A DNA stretch of 64,000 nucleotides from Thomasclavelia spiroformis (GCA_016901755.1 JACJKV010000004.1:1-64000); one strand, 5' to 3'. Positions 1-7,687 are shown, counted from the first letter of the stretch. Program-made: numbers and translations. The notes: generated by a model from the letters alone, not told the origin.

Positions 1-40
1 ACAGTCTTATTATAAAATAATCAAATTAAATTAAAAACAA

Positions 41-90
41 AAATCAATCTTTTAATGGAAATTGACCAAATTGAGATTGATTTTTTTATT
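41..90 (+). terminator. Intrinsic terminator
   Basis: Arms AAATCAATCT (41-50) and AGATTGATTT (74-83) pair perfectly and are followed by a T-rich run. It closes whatever prophage gene lies to the left of the window. Confidence 0.6.
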
Positions 91-156
91 TTAAACTAAT
101 GATTAACAATAATACAGAAAGTTTATTTGAAAAATATAAAAATAATTAAATGAATA

Positions 157-184
157 AGCCGACGAATAGTCGGTTTTTATTTTG
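157..184 (+). terminator. Short phage-type terminator
   Basis: CCGAC (159-163) and GTCGG (169-173) form a small stem followed by TTTTTATTTT. The same architecture, with the same tail, recurs at 2233-2258, so this looks like a house style of gene-end in this prophage. Confidence 0.55.
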
Positions 185-205
185 AAAGAAAGGGAGAAAA
201 AGAAC

Positions 206-274
206 ATGAAAAAACTATTTATTTCACAGCCGATGAAAGGCAAAACTGTATCAGAAATCATGTTTTTATTTTAA
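206..274 (+). pseudogene. 5' fragment of a DUF4406 phage gene
   Basis: An ATG behind a good ribosome site (AGGGAG) opens a 22-codon frame starting MKKLFISQPMKGKTVSEI. That is the characteristic start of DUF4406 proteins, small phage proteins related to nucleoside deoxyribosyltransferases. After residue 18 the similarity stops and the frame ends in MFLF and a stop. The sequence just after it already encodes a different protein, the gp7 family head protein read in another frame, so a deletion joined the two. The terminase and portal genes that normally lie between such genes are missing. I am confident it is a remnant; whether a 22-residue peptide is made is unknown. Confidence 0.6.
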
Positions 275-383
275 TGAGCATATAAGCGGGATATTTGAAA
301 AATATAAAAAGAAATATGGTCTTTCTCAGGTCGAGGCCAAGAACCTACTTAACAGTCTTAAAGATCCAACGTCTTATGAAGAA

Positions 384-1694
384 ATGCTATCAAAGCTAAA
401 ATCATCAAAAGGCAATGAACGTAAGGAGCTGCTTAAAGAACTTGAAGCACCGACATATCGTTATCGTATCAATAAGTTTCAGGAAGCTCAAAGGCAGTTA
501 GATTCATTGATGAATAATGTATATAAACAGGAAAAAGAAATAAATACATTAACATATATAGATGTTGCATATAATGCTTATTATGATTCAATTTACTCGC
601 TTCAGCAAAGAACCGGTATAGCTTTTAATTTTGATACAATAGATCCCGAGTTAGTTGACAAGCTACTCAGTTCAAAATGGAGCGGAAAGAATTACAGTGA
701 GCGTATTTGGAACAATACTCAACAAGTAGCTGATTCTGTAAAAGAAGAAATGTTGATGGGTGCACTTACCGGTAAGACCGAAAAAGAGATGATCGCTACG
801 ATAACTGAGCGTTTCGCTGTAGGATTATATAGCGCCAGGAGACTTATATATACTGAAAGTGATTTCATATCTAATGCTTTGGACCTTGAAGCGTATAAAG
901 AAGCGGGCGTTACAAAGGTTCGTTTTTGTGCCGTTCATGATTTAAAGACATCAAAAATATGCCAAAAGCATGACAGAAAAACAGTCAATATAGACAAAGC
1001 TGTTCAAGGTGTTAATATACCGCCCATGCATCCAAACTGTAGATCAACAATTGAACCAGTCATTGATGGTGAGATTGAATCAAAGATGAAAAGAAGGGTA
1101 AAAGATCCTGTTACTGGTGAAGAAAAGATAGTTAAAGCAAATCAGACATATGCTGAATGGCTTGAAGATCTTCAAAAAAAACATGGGATTGATACTGTTG
1201 ATACATTGACTAAGAAAGTAAAAAATACATCAAATGATCGTAGGCAGTACAATAACTATATATCAGTTATCGGTAAAGAAAATATGCCTGAAACATTCGC
1301 TAAATTTCAGGATCTGAAGTATAATAATGGTGATAGTTGGAATAAACTGAAGGAAACGTATAGAGATGTGAACTGGCAAAGAAAAGCTTTAACAAAGCAT
1401 TCTTCAGGAGAACTTCATAAAGTCCCATATTTAGGCGTTCCTAATAGTGTATTTGATAATTATAGAAATGGTATCATACAACAGCGTAGATATTATGGCA
1501 AAACTGGTAAACCACGATTAGATATTGATATGACTAACCATGGCAATATAAAAGAACACCCTGTTGTACCACATTATCATGATTGGTTTGAGATTAGTGA
1601 TAAAAAAGTAAAACGAGATACCAGTTGCGATAAAAAATTAAAACTTGGTCATGTTATTGCTAATGAGGACATACTTAAAAAGAATGAGGAGTAA
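384..1694 (+). CDS. Phage minor head protein (SPP1 gp7/MuF family), 5'-truncated, with extra C-terminal toxin-like module
   Basis: This is a MuF/gp7 family protein, which sits at the portal end of the phage head. The family signature runs over residues 150-230: a conserved Cys/His stretch and PPMHPNCRST (about 213-222). The coding frame really begins upstream at about 275, reading FNEHISGIFEKYKKKYGLSQ before the first Met at 384. The gene has therefore lost its natural start, and 384 has no clear ribosome site. Residues 300-436 are not part of a usual gp7 core. They hold a tail rich in aromatic, Lys and His residues with YYGKTGKPRLDIDMTNHGN and PHYHDWF. Such tails match the layout of MuF polymorphic toxins of temperate phages. 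The toxic activity is inferred. A small acidic gene follows after 3 bases. Confidence 0.75.
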   Translation: MLSKLKSSKGNERKELLKELEAPTYRYRINKFQEAQRQLDSLMNNVYKQEKEINTLTYIDVAYNAYYDSIYSLQQRTGIAFNFDTIDPELVDKLLSSKWSGKNYSERIWNNTQQVADSVKEEMLMGALTGKTEKEMIATITERFAVGLYSARRLIYTESDFISNALDLEAYKEAGVTKVRFCAVHDLKTSKICQKHDRKTVNIDKAVQGVNIPPMHPNCRSTIEPVIDGEIESKMKRRVKDPVTGEEKIVKANQTYAEWLEDLQKKHGIDTVDTLTKKVKNTSNDRRQYNNYISVIGKENMPETFAKFQDLKYNNGDSWNKLKETYRDVNWQRKALTKHSSGELHKVPYLGVPNSVFDNYRNGIIQQRRYYGKTGKPRLDIDMTNHGNIKEHPVVPHYHDWFEISDKKVKRDTSCDKKLKLGHVIANEDILKKNEE

Positions 1695-1697
1695 AAA

Positions 1698-1949
1698 ATG
1701 AATGATTTTTATGAATTAAAAAGCCTGAGTGAATTAATTGAAGAAATAGAAATAGGAATGGATATAGAATGTTATATTTATGGATTTAGATATAACATTT
1801 CTTGGCGTAATGATAAACCATTCATTTGTTCCTGTCCTGATGGAAAGGCTGTTTTTTTTGATACTGTGAGTGAAATGATGGAAGAATTCGAAATCAACGG
1901 GTTGCCTTTAAAAGATGTTTGGCACGATATTAAAATAATTCATATGTAG
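1698..1949 (+). CDS. Small acidic protein, candidate immunity partner of the preceding head protein
   Basis: This 83-residue protein is not recognised by family. It is strongly acidic, with runs such as ELIEEIEIGMDIE and SEMMEEFEI, and carries three Cys and several aromatic residues. It starts 3 bases after the gp7-type gene stop, with a ribosome site (GAGGAG) inside the end of that gene. A terminator follows directly at 1954-1990, so the two genes form a closed unit. Polymorphic toxins are normally followed by an immunity gene, and an acidic partner for a basic, His-rich domain fits that role. This is inference from position and charge only. Confidence 0.55.
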   Translation: MNDFYELKSLSELIEEIEIGMDIECYIYGFRYNISWRNDKPFICSCPDGKAVFFDTVSEMMEEFEINGLPLKDVWHDIKIIHM

Positions 1950-1953
1950 TATT

Positions 1954-1990
1954 AAGTGTGACAATATACTGGATCACACTTTTATTTTAC
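1954..1990 (+). terminator. Terminator after the gp7/small acidic gene pair
   Basis: AAGTGTGA (1954-1961) pairs with TCACACTT (1974-1981), followed by TTTATTTT. Terminators inside a phage head operon are unusual and isolate this gene pair from the scaffold and capsid genes. Confidence 0.65.
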
Positions 1991-2013
1991 CTTAAAGTAA
2001 GGAGGAACTAGCT

Positions 2014-2232
2014 ATGTCACAAGGATTAAGACCACATTTTCATCAATATTATGAACATAGAGTAGACAGCTACTTTGATAATCAAAAAGGATGTATGGTC
2101 AAAGAAATATCATATCGTTGCATGATTTGCGGTCGTATTAGACACGAAAAATATGATTGCTACATGCCGCCGCCAAAACACAAAGATAAAAGCAAGGTAT
2201 TAGAAAGAAACAAAAGAAGATACAGAGAATAG
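2014..2232 (+). CDS. Small phage protein with a CxxC-type metal-binding look
   Basis: This 72-residue protein has no family I can name. It is His-rich at the N-terminus (HFHQYYEHR), has CMICGR in the middle with a further Cys and CYMPPPKHK downstream, and ends in a basic tail. Cys and His spacing suggests a small zinc-binding fold. It has a strong ribosome site (AAGGAGG) and its own terminators on both sides, so it is expressed as a single-gene unit between the gp7 gene and the scaffold gene. Confidence 0.55.
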   Translation: MSQGLRPHFHQYYEHRVDSYFDNQKGCMVKEISYRCMICGRIRHEKYDCYMPPPKHKDKSKVLERNKRRYRE

Positions 2233-2258
2233 CGACTATGGTAGTCGTTTTTATTTTG
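2233..2258 (+). terminator. Short phage-type terminator
   Basis: CGACTA (2233-2238) and TAGTCG (2242-2247) with a 3-base loop, followed by TTTTTATTTT. It overlaps the end of the upstream small gene. Confidence 0.6.
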
Positions 2259-2297
2259 TCCAATCGTTTTTATGACATTAAAAGAATATATCGCAAT

Positions 2298-2385
2298 CGT
2301 GAGACACACGCAAAAAACAGGCTTGATCAAAATAGTGAAGCTACACTTTAAACTTGAAAACCGTGAGACACACGTAAAAAACAGG
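2298..2385 (+). repeat. Two 24-base direct repeats with internal hairpin, ahead of the scaffold gene
   Basis: The unit CGTGAGACACACG followed by C or T and AAAAAACAGG occurs at 2298-2321 and again at 2362-2385, 64 bases apart, with one mismatch. Each copy contains a CGTG/CACG stem with an AGACA loop. The second copy runs straight into the ribosome site (AGGAGG) of the scaffold gene. The repeats could be sites for a regulator or RNA structures that tune scaffold translation; nothing in the sequence decides between these. Confidence 0.7.
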
Positions 2386-2396
2386 AGGAATAGAAA

Positions 2397-3044
2397 ATGA
2401 ATAGAAAAATGTTTTTAGGATACCCGTTAAATCTGCAGCTGTTTGCTGAACCAGGAGAAGGTGGAGGAGATTCAGGTAATACTGATCCTAATCCATCTGG
2501 AGGAGAATCTGCAGGTACTGAAATAGATTATGATAAACTTGCGGAAACCATAGAAAAAAGAATCAAAAGCACAGAAAACAGTACTCTAAAAGGTTATCTG
2601 AAAGATAAGGGACTATCAAAGGAAGAAATAGAAGAAGCTGTTAAATCATACAGGGCAAATAAGGAACAGAAAACAAAGGATGAACAGGAAAGAATCCAAA
2701 AAAGCATTGATGAAAACCTAAGCTATAAAAAAGCTGAAGCTGATCGTATCTTAAAAAATGAAGCGAAGAAAGTAGCTAAAGAACTGGGAGTAAGAGATGA
2801 TCGTTTTGATGCGTTGTATCGATTAAGTGATACTTCTCATTTTCTTAATGATGACAAAGTAGACAGTTCTGAAATAAAAAAAGAATTTGAAACGCAGTTA
2901 AAAGCTTTTCCAGAATTCAAGCAAGGAAAAAAGATAATCATCACTGCAGGGAATAATGGATATCAAGGAAATCTTCATGAAACAACAGATGAAGAAGAGT
3001 ATCGTAGACGAAAATACGGTAAAAACAAATATTTTAAAGGATAA
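2397..3044 (+). CDS. Phage capsid scaffolding protein (DUF4355-like) with a Prp-type cleavage site
   Basis: This 215-residue protein has the usual scaffold layout: a short N-terminus, a Gly/Pro/Ser-rich linker (residues 20-40), then long charged helices with coiled-coil character (about 45-175), located just before the major capsid gene. Residues 10-17 read PLNLQLFA followed by EPGEGG. The LNLQLFA motif matches the processed N-terminus of ribosomal protein L27 in this same window (KLDLQLFA before SKKGVGS). Prp protease is known to remove such sequences in Firmicutes, and also acts on phage 80-alpha head proteins. It guides assembly of the capsid and is then lost. Family call is firm; cleavage is inferred. 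Confidence 0.8.
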   Translation: MNRKMFLGYPLNLQLFAEPGEGGGDSGNTDPNPSGGESAGTEIDYDKLAETIEKRIKSTENSTLKGYLKDKGLSKEEIEEAVKSYRANKEQKTKDEQERIQKSIDENLSYKKAEADRILKNEAKKVAKELGVRDDRFDALYRLSDTSHFLNDDKVDSSEIKKEFETQLKAFPEFKQGKKIIITAGNNGYQGNLHETTDEEEYRRRKYGKNKYFKG

Positions 3045-3059
3045 AAGGAGAAAAAATCT

Positions 3060-3938
3060 ATGCAATATGGAAACTTAAACGTTGATGAAAGATACAGTTC
3101 GCTGGTCGAACCAAATTTGTATTCAGACAATGTGTTAGAGCCTGGAATTACCTATAATCCTGACTTTCAGGGAGATGCTAACAGCGGGCTGGTAAAAGTA
3201 TATAAGCAGAAATCAGATGGAGCTACTGATCCTACTACACCAGCAGGTGATTTCAGTCATACTAATGCTGAAAATGAACTGATTGATTTAAGACTGAACA
3301 ACTCATTCAGAAAATCAAAGAAAATTTATAAAGTTCAGGCTAATGCAGTTTCGTATCCATTGGCTGATACAACATTTTCAACTGCTATTAACGATGTTAA
3401 AGAAGGGTATCAGGCAGCAGGTTTAGCATGTCTTGCCCATGAAGGTATTGCTTTAAGTACACAGACAGCGGTTTCAAAATCAAATATCAAATCTACTGTT
3501 CTTGACATGAGAAAACAGCTGAGAAAGAAAAAAGTAAAGGCGGATATCGTTTTTGCATCTGTTGATGCATTTACTGCCATGCTGGAAGCTGCAGGTGATC
3601 AGTTTACTCCAGCAAAAAATGATGAAATCATTGCTACTGGGCAGGTAGGTTACTGGCTGGGAATGAAATGGTATGAAGCTAACGCAACAGAAAATGCTGC
3701 AGCTAAATACTATGATCATGCTGGTACATTGCAGACAGTTGATCTTACTGGTGTAGATTTGATTATGTATGATCACAGATTCTTTTCGATTGTAGACAAT
3801 CTGGAAGAAATGAGAATCGTAGACAGTGAAAATTTTGTTGGTTCATTGGCACAGATTGAAATCAATACTGGATATAGAGTTACAACAGCTGATGCAGTTG
3901 CTGTAAAAACCAATAAGGCATTATCTGGCGGAGATTAA
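3060..3938 (+). CDS. Phage major capsid protein
   Basis: This 292-residue protein follows the scaffold gene by 15 bases with a good ribosome site (AAAGGAG). Length, position and composition fit a HK97-fold major capsid protein of Firmicute siphophages: N-terminal arm, basic LDMRKQLRKKKVKADIVFAS helix region (residues 148-167), and a C-terminal domain with the DLIMYDHRFFSIVDNLEEMR segment (about 227-246). Its N-terminus shows no Prp-type LQLFA motif, so of the two main head proteins only the scaffold appears to carry that site. The frame is intact. In a prophage lacking portal and terminase it cannot by itself produce phage. Confidence 0.8.
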   Translation: MQYGNLNVDERYSSLVEPNLYSDNVLEPGITYNPDFQGDANSGLVKVYKQKSDGATDPTTPAGDFSHTNAENELIDLRLNNSFRKSKKIYKVQANAVSYPLADTTFSTAINDVKEGYQAAGLACLAHEGIALSTQTAVSKSNIKSTVLDMRKQLRKKKVKADIVFASVDAFTAMLEAAGDQFTPAKNDEIIATGQVGYWLGMKWYEANATENAAAKYYDHAGTLQTVDLTGVDLIMYDHRFFSIVDNLEEMRIVDSENFVGSLAQIEINTGYRVTTADAVAVKTNKALSGGD

Positions 3939-3953
3939 TGATGGTATCCGTTT

Positions 3954-4370
3954 ATGTATGTAGAATATGAATATTATCATGAACAGTTTAAAGGATCATT
4001 GGATCAGGATGAATTTGAAACATTAGAAAAGCATGCATCTATGACAGTGCAGCTGTATATGGAACAGTATATCGCTGCATGGGATCTTAAGAAAACCATC
4101 AATGACTATGGTGTCGATCTAAAAGATGCTGTTTGCTGTCTTGTTGATTTTTTTAAATCACTGGGAGGAGTGACGGTTATCCAGTCTTTTGAGCCGTCTG
4201 ATTTTGATATAAAAAGTGTGAAAACTGAAGGATTTGAATATTCATTTGATGAAAACAGAATGAAGGAGCGATTTATTTATTTTAACGGAGCTCCTTTTTC
4301 TGTTATGGTAGCAAATATGATCAAAAAGGAACTGCGAATGAACGGTTTCATGAAAAGGAAGATCAAATAG
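3954..4370 (+). CDS. Putative head-tail connector protein
   Basis: This 138-residue protein lies directly after the major capsid gene, where head completion or connector genes normally sit. It is acidic and helical in the first two thirds and has a basic end (MNGFMKRKIK). The first possible Met in the frame is at 3954, because a stop lies five codons upstream; there is no clear ribosome site. Its stop TAG shares the G with the GTG start of the next gene, indicating translational coupling. The connector role is by position. Confidence 0.55.
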   Translation: MYVEYEYYHEQFKGSLDQDEFETLEKHASMTVQLYMEQYIAAWDLKKTINDYGVDLKDAVCCLVDFFKSLGGVTVIQSFEPSDFDIKSVKTEGFEYSFDENRMKERFIYFNGAPFSVMVANMIKKELRMNGFMKRKIK

Positions 4371-5923
4371 TGCTCGAACCAGAATATCTGGCAGAAATCA
4401 CGCTTGAACTAGAAAAATCCTACTATGATCTGGAAACCGAGATATTGAAAGATATTGCCAGGAGAATAAAGAAGAATAACTATTCGATTTCAAGTTCCGC
4501 TGAATATCAGAAAAATATTCTGATGGCATTGGGCCAGGATCAGCAGGAAATATCAAAAAAAATAGCAAAGCTGCTTTCCCTCAGTCAGGAAGAAGCAGAT
4601 AAGATACTGTCTGATTCATCATATCTTTCCGTAGAAAATGATAATGTTGTTTTCAAAGAAGCGTTTGAAAGTGGTATTATTTCTTCGTTTTCGTATGATA
4701 GAGGAACATTAAAAGACATTATTAATGATGGAATTAAGGCACTTAATAATGAACTTAGTAATATATGTGGTACGACTGCCTCGCAGTCCCAGAAACTTTT
4801 TATTAACGCTTCTAACAGTGCATATCTTGCTGTTCAGTCCGGGGCCTTTTCTTATGATCGTGCCATAGAAAACGAAATAAAAAAGCTGGCCAAGAAAGGA
4901 TTGGGAATTATCGAATATAGAAGCGGAGCCAGAAGAAAGCTGGATGGAGCAATCAGAAATGCGGTAAGAACAGCAATCAATCAGACAGCGTGTAAATGTC
5001 AGGATAAAAATTTTGAGGCATTAGGGGGCAATCTGGTCATCGTTACAGCTCATATGGGTGCCAGACCTGAACATGCCTTATGGCAAGGTGGTATTTACTG
5101 GAGAAAAGAAGAAGTTGAAGGTTATGCCAATTTTGAGGAAACAACAAAATATGGATCTGGTGAAGGCTTAGGTGGATGGAACTGCAGACATTCGTGGTTT
5201 CCTTATTTCCCTGGTATCAGTTCAAACCCATTTGAAAGATATAATCTCAAAGAAAATGAAGAAAGGTATGATCTTACTCAGGAACAGAGATATAACGAAA
5301 GAATGATCAGAGAATGGGATCGAAGAAATCAGATAATGAAATCTTCAGGAATTGATAACTCTAAAGAAGCAGCCAAATTAAAAGAGTGGCGTGATAGACA
5401 GTCAGCATTTATGAAAGCACATCCTGAACTTGCACGACAGTATTCAAAAGAAAGAGGATATTCAATACCTGTATTATCAGAAAGTGAAAAATCAGCTGTT
5501 TACAGCTATGTTGGTGGAGAAAGCTATCTGATTAATGATGCGTTGAGAAGAGGTCTTTCATTAAATCCCGGGCAAGAAGAAATAGTTAAAAATCTTGATA
5601 AAGCGCTTGATAAGCTCCCGACATATCGAGGAGAAGTATCTCGTTCTTTGTGGTTTTATACAAATGATGAAGTAAACGATTTTGTAAAGCAGCACTGTAT
5701 TAATAGTGAGATTACTTATAGTGCTTTTACATCTTCTACAGCAGGTTCAGTATATAACAAAGAAGCTCAAGTACAGTTATGCTGGTATAGCAATAATGGA
5801 AAAGACATGATAAAATACAATCCAGAGGAAAAAGAGGTATTATACCCTAGAAACAGTAAATTTAAAGTTGTGGATATTACTAAAGATGGCAATGTTTACA
5901 ATATTACATTGGAGGAAATATAA
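4370..5923 (+). CDS. Phage minor capsid protein 2 fused to a C-terminal ADP-ribosyltransferase domain
   Basis: Residues 1-300 match phage minor capsid protein 2: an N-terminal helical region, then the conserved TAHMGARPEHALWQGGIYW and GLGGWNCRHSWFPYFPG segments (about 226-285). After a charged linker (300-375) comes a domain with the full R-S-ExE signature of ADP-ribosylating toxins: TYRGE with Arg420, the AFTSST strand (452-457), and EKEVLYPRNSKFKVV with Glu487 and Glu489. That domain type transfers ADP-ribose from NAD to a protein or nucleic acid target. The start is a GTG overlapping the previous stop. The arrangement suggests a toxin carried on the virion. A small gene follows without any gap. 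Both domain calls are firm; the target is unknown. Confidence 0.85.
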   Translation: MLEPEYLAEITLELEKSYYDLETEILKDIARRIKKNNYSISSSAEYQKNILMALGQDQQEISKKIAKLLSLSQEEADKILSDSSYLSVENDNVVFKEAFESGIISSFSYDRGTLKDIINDGIKALNNELSNICGTTASQSQKLFINASNSAYLAVQSGAFSYDRAIENEIKKLAKKGLGIIEYRSGARRKLDGAIRNAVRTAINQTACKCQDKNFEALGGNLVIVTAHMGARPEHALWQGGIYWRKEEVEGYANFEETTKYGSGEGLGGWNCRHSWFPYFPGISSNPFERYNLKENEERYDLTQEQRYNERMIREWDRRNQIMKSSGIDNSKEAAKLKEWRDRQSAFMKAHPELARQYSKERGYSIPVLSESEKSAVYSYVGGESYLINDALRRGLSLNPGQEEIVKNLDKALDKLPTYRGEVSRSLWFYTNDEVNDFVKQHCINSEITYSAFTSSTAGSVYNKEAQVQLCWYSNNGKDMIKYNPEEKEVLYPRNSKFKVVDITKDGNVYNITLEEI

Positions 5924-6142
5924 ATGTCTTTAACCCTAGAGGAATGGCGTGCTTTGCCAAAAAAAGAAAGAGCAGAAAGATATAAAGAGTTAAGCAAACA
6001 CGATATGTTTTTAGAACGTATAGGAGCACCTAATAAAGATGGTTCGATATGTCCTGAGGAAATACAAGATGATGTAAATGATATACTGGATAAATGGTAT
6101 AATGAGCAAATGAAGATAAAAAACAATAAAGGCGTAAAATGA
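5924..6142 (+). CDS. Small charged protein directly after the ART-capsid gene, candidate immunity protein
   Basis: This 72-residue protein is unknown to me. It is almost all charged helix: LTLEEWRALPKKERAERYKEL, then ERIGAPNKDGSICPEEIQDDVNDILDKWYNEQMK. Its ATG follows the preceding stop with no gap, and the ribosome site (GGAGG) lies within the end of the ART gene, so the two are co-translated. Position next to a toxin domain suggests immunity; it could equally be a small phage structural or regulatory protein. A short open stretch of about 100 bases with no gene separates it from the insertion sequence. Confidence 0.5.
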   Translation: MSLTLEEWRALPKKERAERYKELSKHDMFLERIGAPNKDGSICPEEIQDDVNDILDKWYNEQMKIKNNKGVK

Positions 6143-6247
6143 CCATGGTAAAAGATAATTATTTTAGAATTATTTATTTGATTATAGACTATCTTTATTC
6201 GCAAATGAAAAAAGTAGCAACTGATATTACAGGAATTATTTGACAAA

Positions 6248-6275
6248 GGGAGGTGCGGACAATTTCTTGGACCTG
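6248..6275 (+). repeat. Left inverted repeat of the IS
   Basis: Exactly 28 bases match the reverse complement of 7688-7715; the next base on either side breaks the match. Confidence 0.9.
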
Positions 6276-6299
6276 AAATGATGCAATGGAGGAAAATAT

Positions 6300-7682
6300 A
6301 TGGCATATACGGAACAGGAAAAACAGCAGGCACTTGCGCTTTATGATGAAACGGGTTCAATAGCTAAAGTCATCAATACACTTGGCTATCCAACTAGGCA
6401 AAATATGTATACATGGATCAAAAACAGGAATATTGAAAAGAAGATTAAAGCATCCGTCGACTATTCAGATAAACCTGAGCATAGAAGACATCCATCACTG
6501 GAATTAAAATTATCAATCATTCATCGTTGCTTTGAAGAAGGAGAAGATATAAAATCAGTATCAGAGGAAACTGGTTACTCAAGAACGAGTATCTATCTAT
6601 GGAGAAGAAAATATGTTGCAGGAGGTGCAGCTGCATTGGCAAGTGAAAAGAAGCATTTACCTAGAGGTAAGATCGTTACAGATACGTCTGATCATGATCC
6701 TGATCAAAATGATCTTGTGTCAAAGATTAAAGAGTTAGAAATAGAAAATGATATTCTGAAAGAAACAATCAAAATACTAAAAAAAGATCAGGGCATCGAT
6801 CAGTTTAATTTAAAAAACAAAGAAAAGACAATGATCATCGATGCCCTGAGAGATAAGTATTCATTGTCATTGCTTTTGAAAAGGATGAATATTTCAAAAA
6901 GCAGTTATTGCTATCAGCATAAGGTCATCCATTCAAAAGGAAAATATGAAGCAATAACTAAAGAAATATCGCATTTATTTCACAAAAATGATAGCAGATA
7001 TGGTTATCGAAGGATCCATGCCCTGCTCAAAAAACAGGAAATCATCATATCCGAAAAAATTGTTAGGAAGATCATGAAAGATAATCATCTGGTTGTGAAA
7101 ATAAAAAAGACTAAGAAATACAGTTCTTATAGAGGAGAAATTACAAAAGCTGCTGAAAATCTCATCAATAGGAATTTCCACTCAGATAAACCAAATTGTA
7201 AGATGTTAACAGATATAACAGAATTTTCTATTCCAGCTGGAAAGGTATATTTATCACCAATCATAGACTGTTTTGATGGGATGGTATCTGCATGGAAAAT
7301 CAGTACAAATCCAAATGCAGAACTCGTTAACAGTATGTTAGATGAGTACCATGAAACACTACAAAATGGAGAAAAACCAATCATACACAGTGATCGAGGA
7401 GCACATTATCGATGGCCAGAATGGATCAGCAGAATGGAAAAGTATGGATTTCAAAGAAGCATGTCCAAGAAAGGCTGTTCGCCAGATAACTCTGCATGTG
7501 AAGGATTTTTTGGACGGATGAAAAACGAGATGTTCTACGGGAGAAAATGGAACGATGTCAGTATAGAAAAATTCACAACGCTTATCAATGAATATATTGT
7601 GTGGTACAATACCAAAAGAATAAAACAATCGCTGAATTATCTAAGTCCACAAGAGTACAGACAATTACTGGATCTTAATTAA
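6300..7682 (+). CDS. IS3-family transposase, OrfA and OrfB fused in one frame
   Basis: This 460-residue protein contains two helix-turn-helix regions (about 1-45 and 65-110), a leucine-zipper-like coiled coil (KELEIENDILKETIKILKK, about 143-161), an HTH_21 segment (KYSLSLLLKRMNISKSSYCY) and an rve catalytic core. The DDE residues are seen in LTDITEF, HSDRGAHY and SACEGFFGRMKNEMF. IS3 elements usually encode OrfA and OrfB in two frames joined by a frameshift; here a single frame runs through. An A6G heptamer sits at 6780-6786, where such shifts usually occur. Ribosome site GGAGG precedes the ATG. It is intact and probably active. Confidence 0.9.
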   Translation: MAYTEQEKQQALALYDETGSIAKVINTLGYPTRQNMYTWIKNRNIEKKIKASVDYSDKPEHRRHPSLELKLSIIHRCFEEGEDIKSVSEETGYSRTSIYLWRRKYVAGGAAALASEKKHLPRGKIVTDTSDHDPDQNDLVSKIKELEIENDILKETIKILKKDQGIDQFNLKNKEKTMIIDALRDKYSLSLLLKRMNISKSSYCYQHKVIHSKGKYEAITKEISHLFHKNDSRYGYRRIHALLKKQEIIISEKIVRKIMKDNHLVVKIKKTKKYSSYRGEITKAAENLINRNFHSDKPNCKMLTDITEFSIPAGKVYLSPIIDCFDGMVSAWKISTNPNAELVNSMLDEYHETLQNGEKPIIHSDRGAHYRWPEWISRMEKYGFQRSMSKKGCSPDNSACEGFFGRMKNEMFYGRKWNDVSIEKFTTLINEYIVWYNTKRIKQSLNYLSPQEYRQLLDLN

Positions 7683-7687
7683 AGTAA

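Noticed and set aside
2298..2385. CRISPR-like repeat pair
   Set aside because: Only two copies, the repeats carry a ribosome site context, and no cas genes or further repeats are present.
3480..3776. Minus-strand open frame of 98 codons under the major capsid gene
   Set aside because: It lies wholly inside a clear capsid gene, has no ribosome site, and its composition is that of the reverse strand.
5896..6360. Minus-strand frame of 154 codons across the prophage-IS boundary
   Set aside because: It crosses the IS end and the start of the transposase gene, so it cannot predate the insertion; no motif seen.
7127..7628. Minus-strand frames within the transposase
   Set aside because: Mirror frames of a complete DDE transposase.
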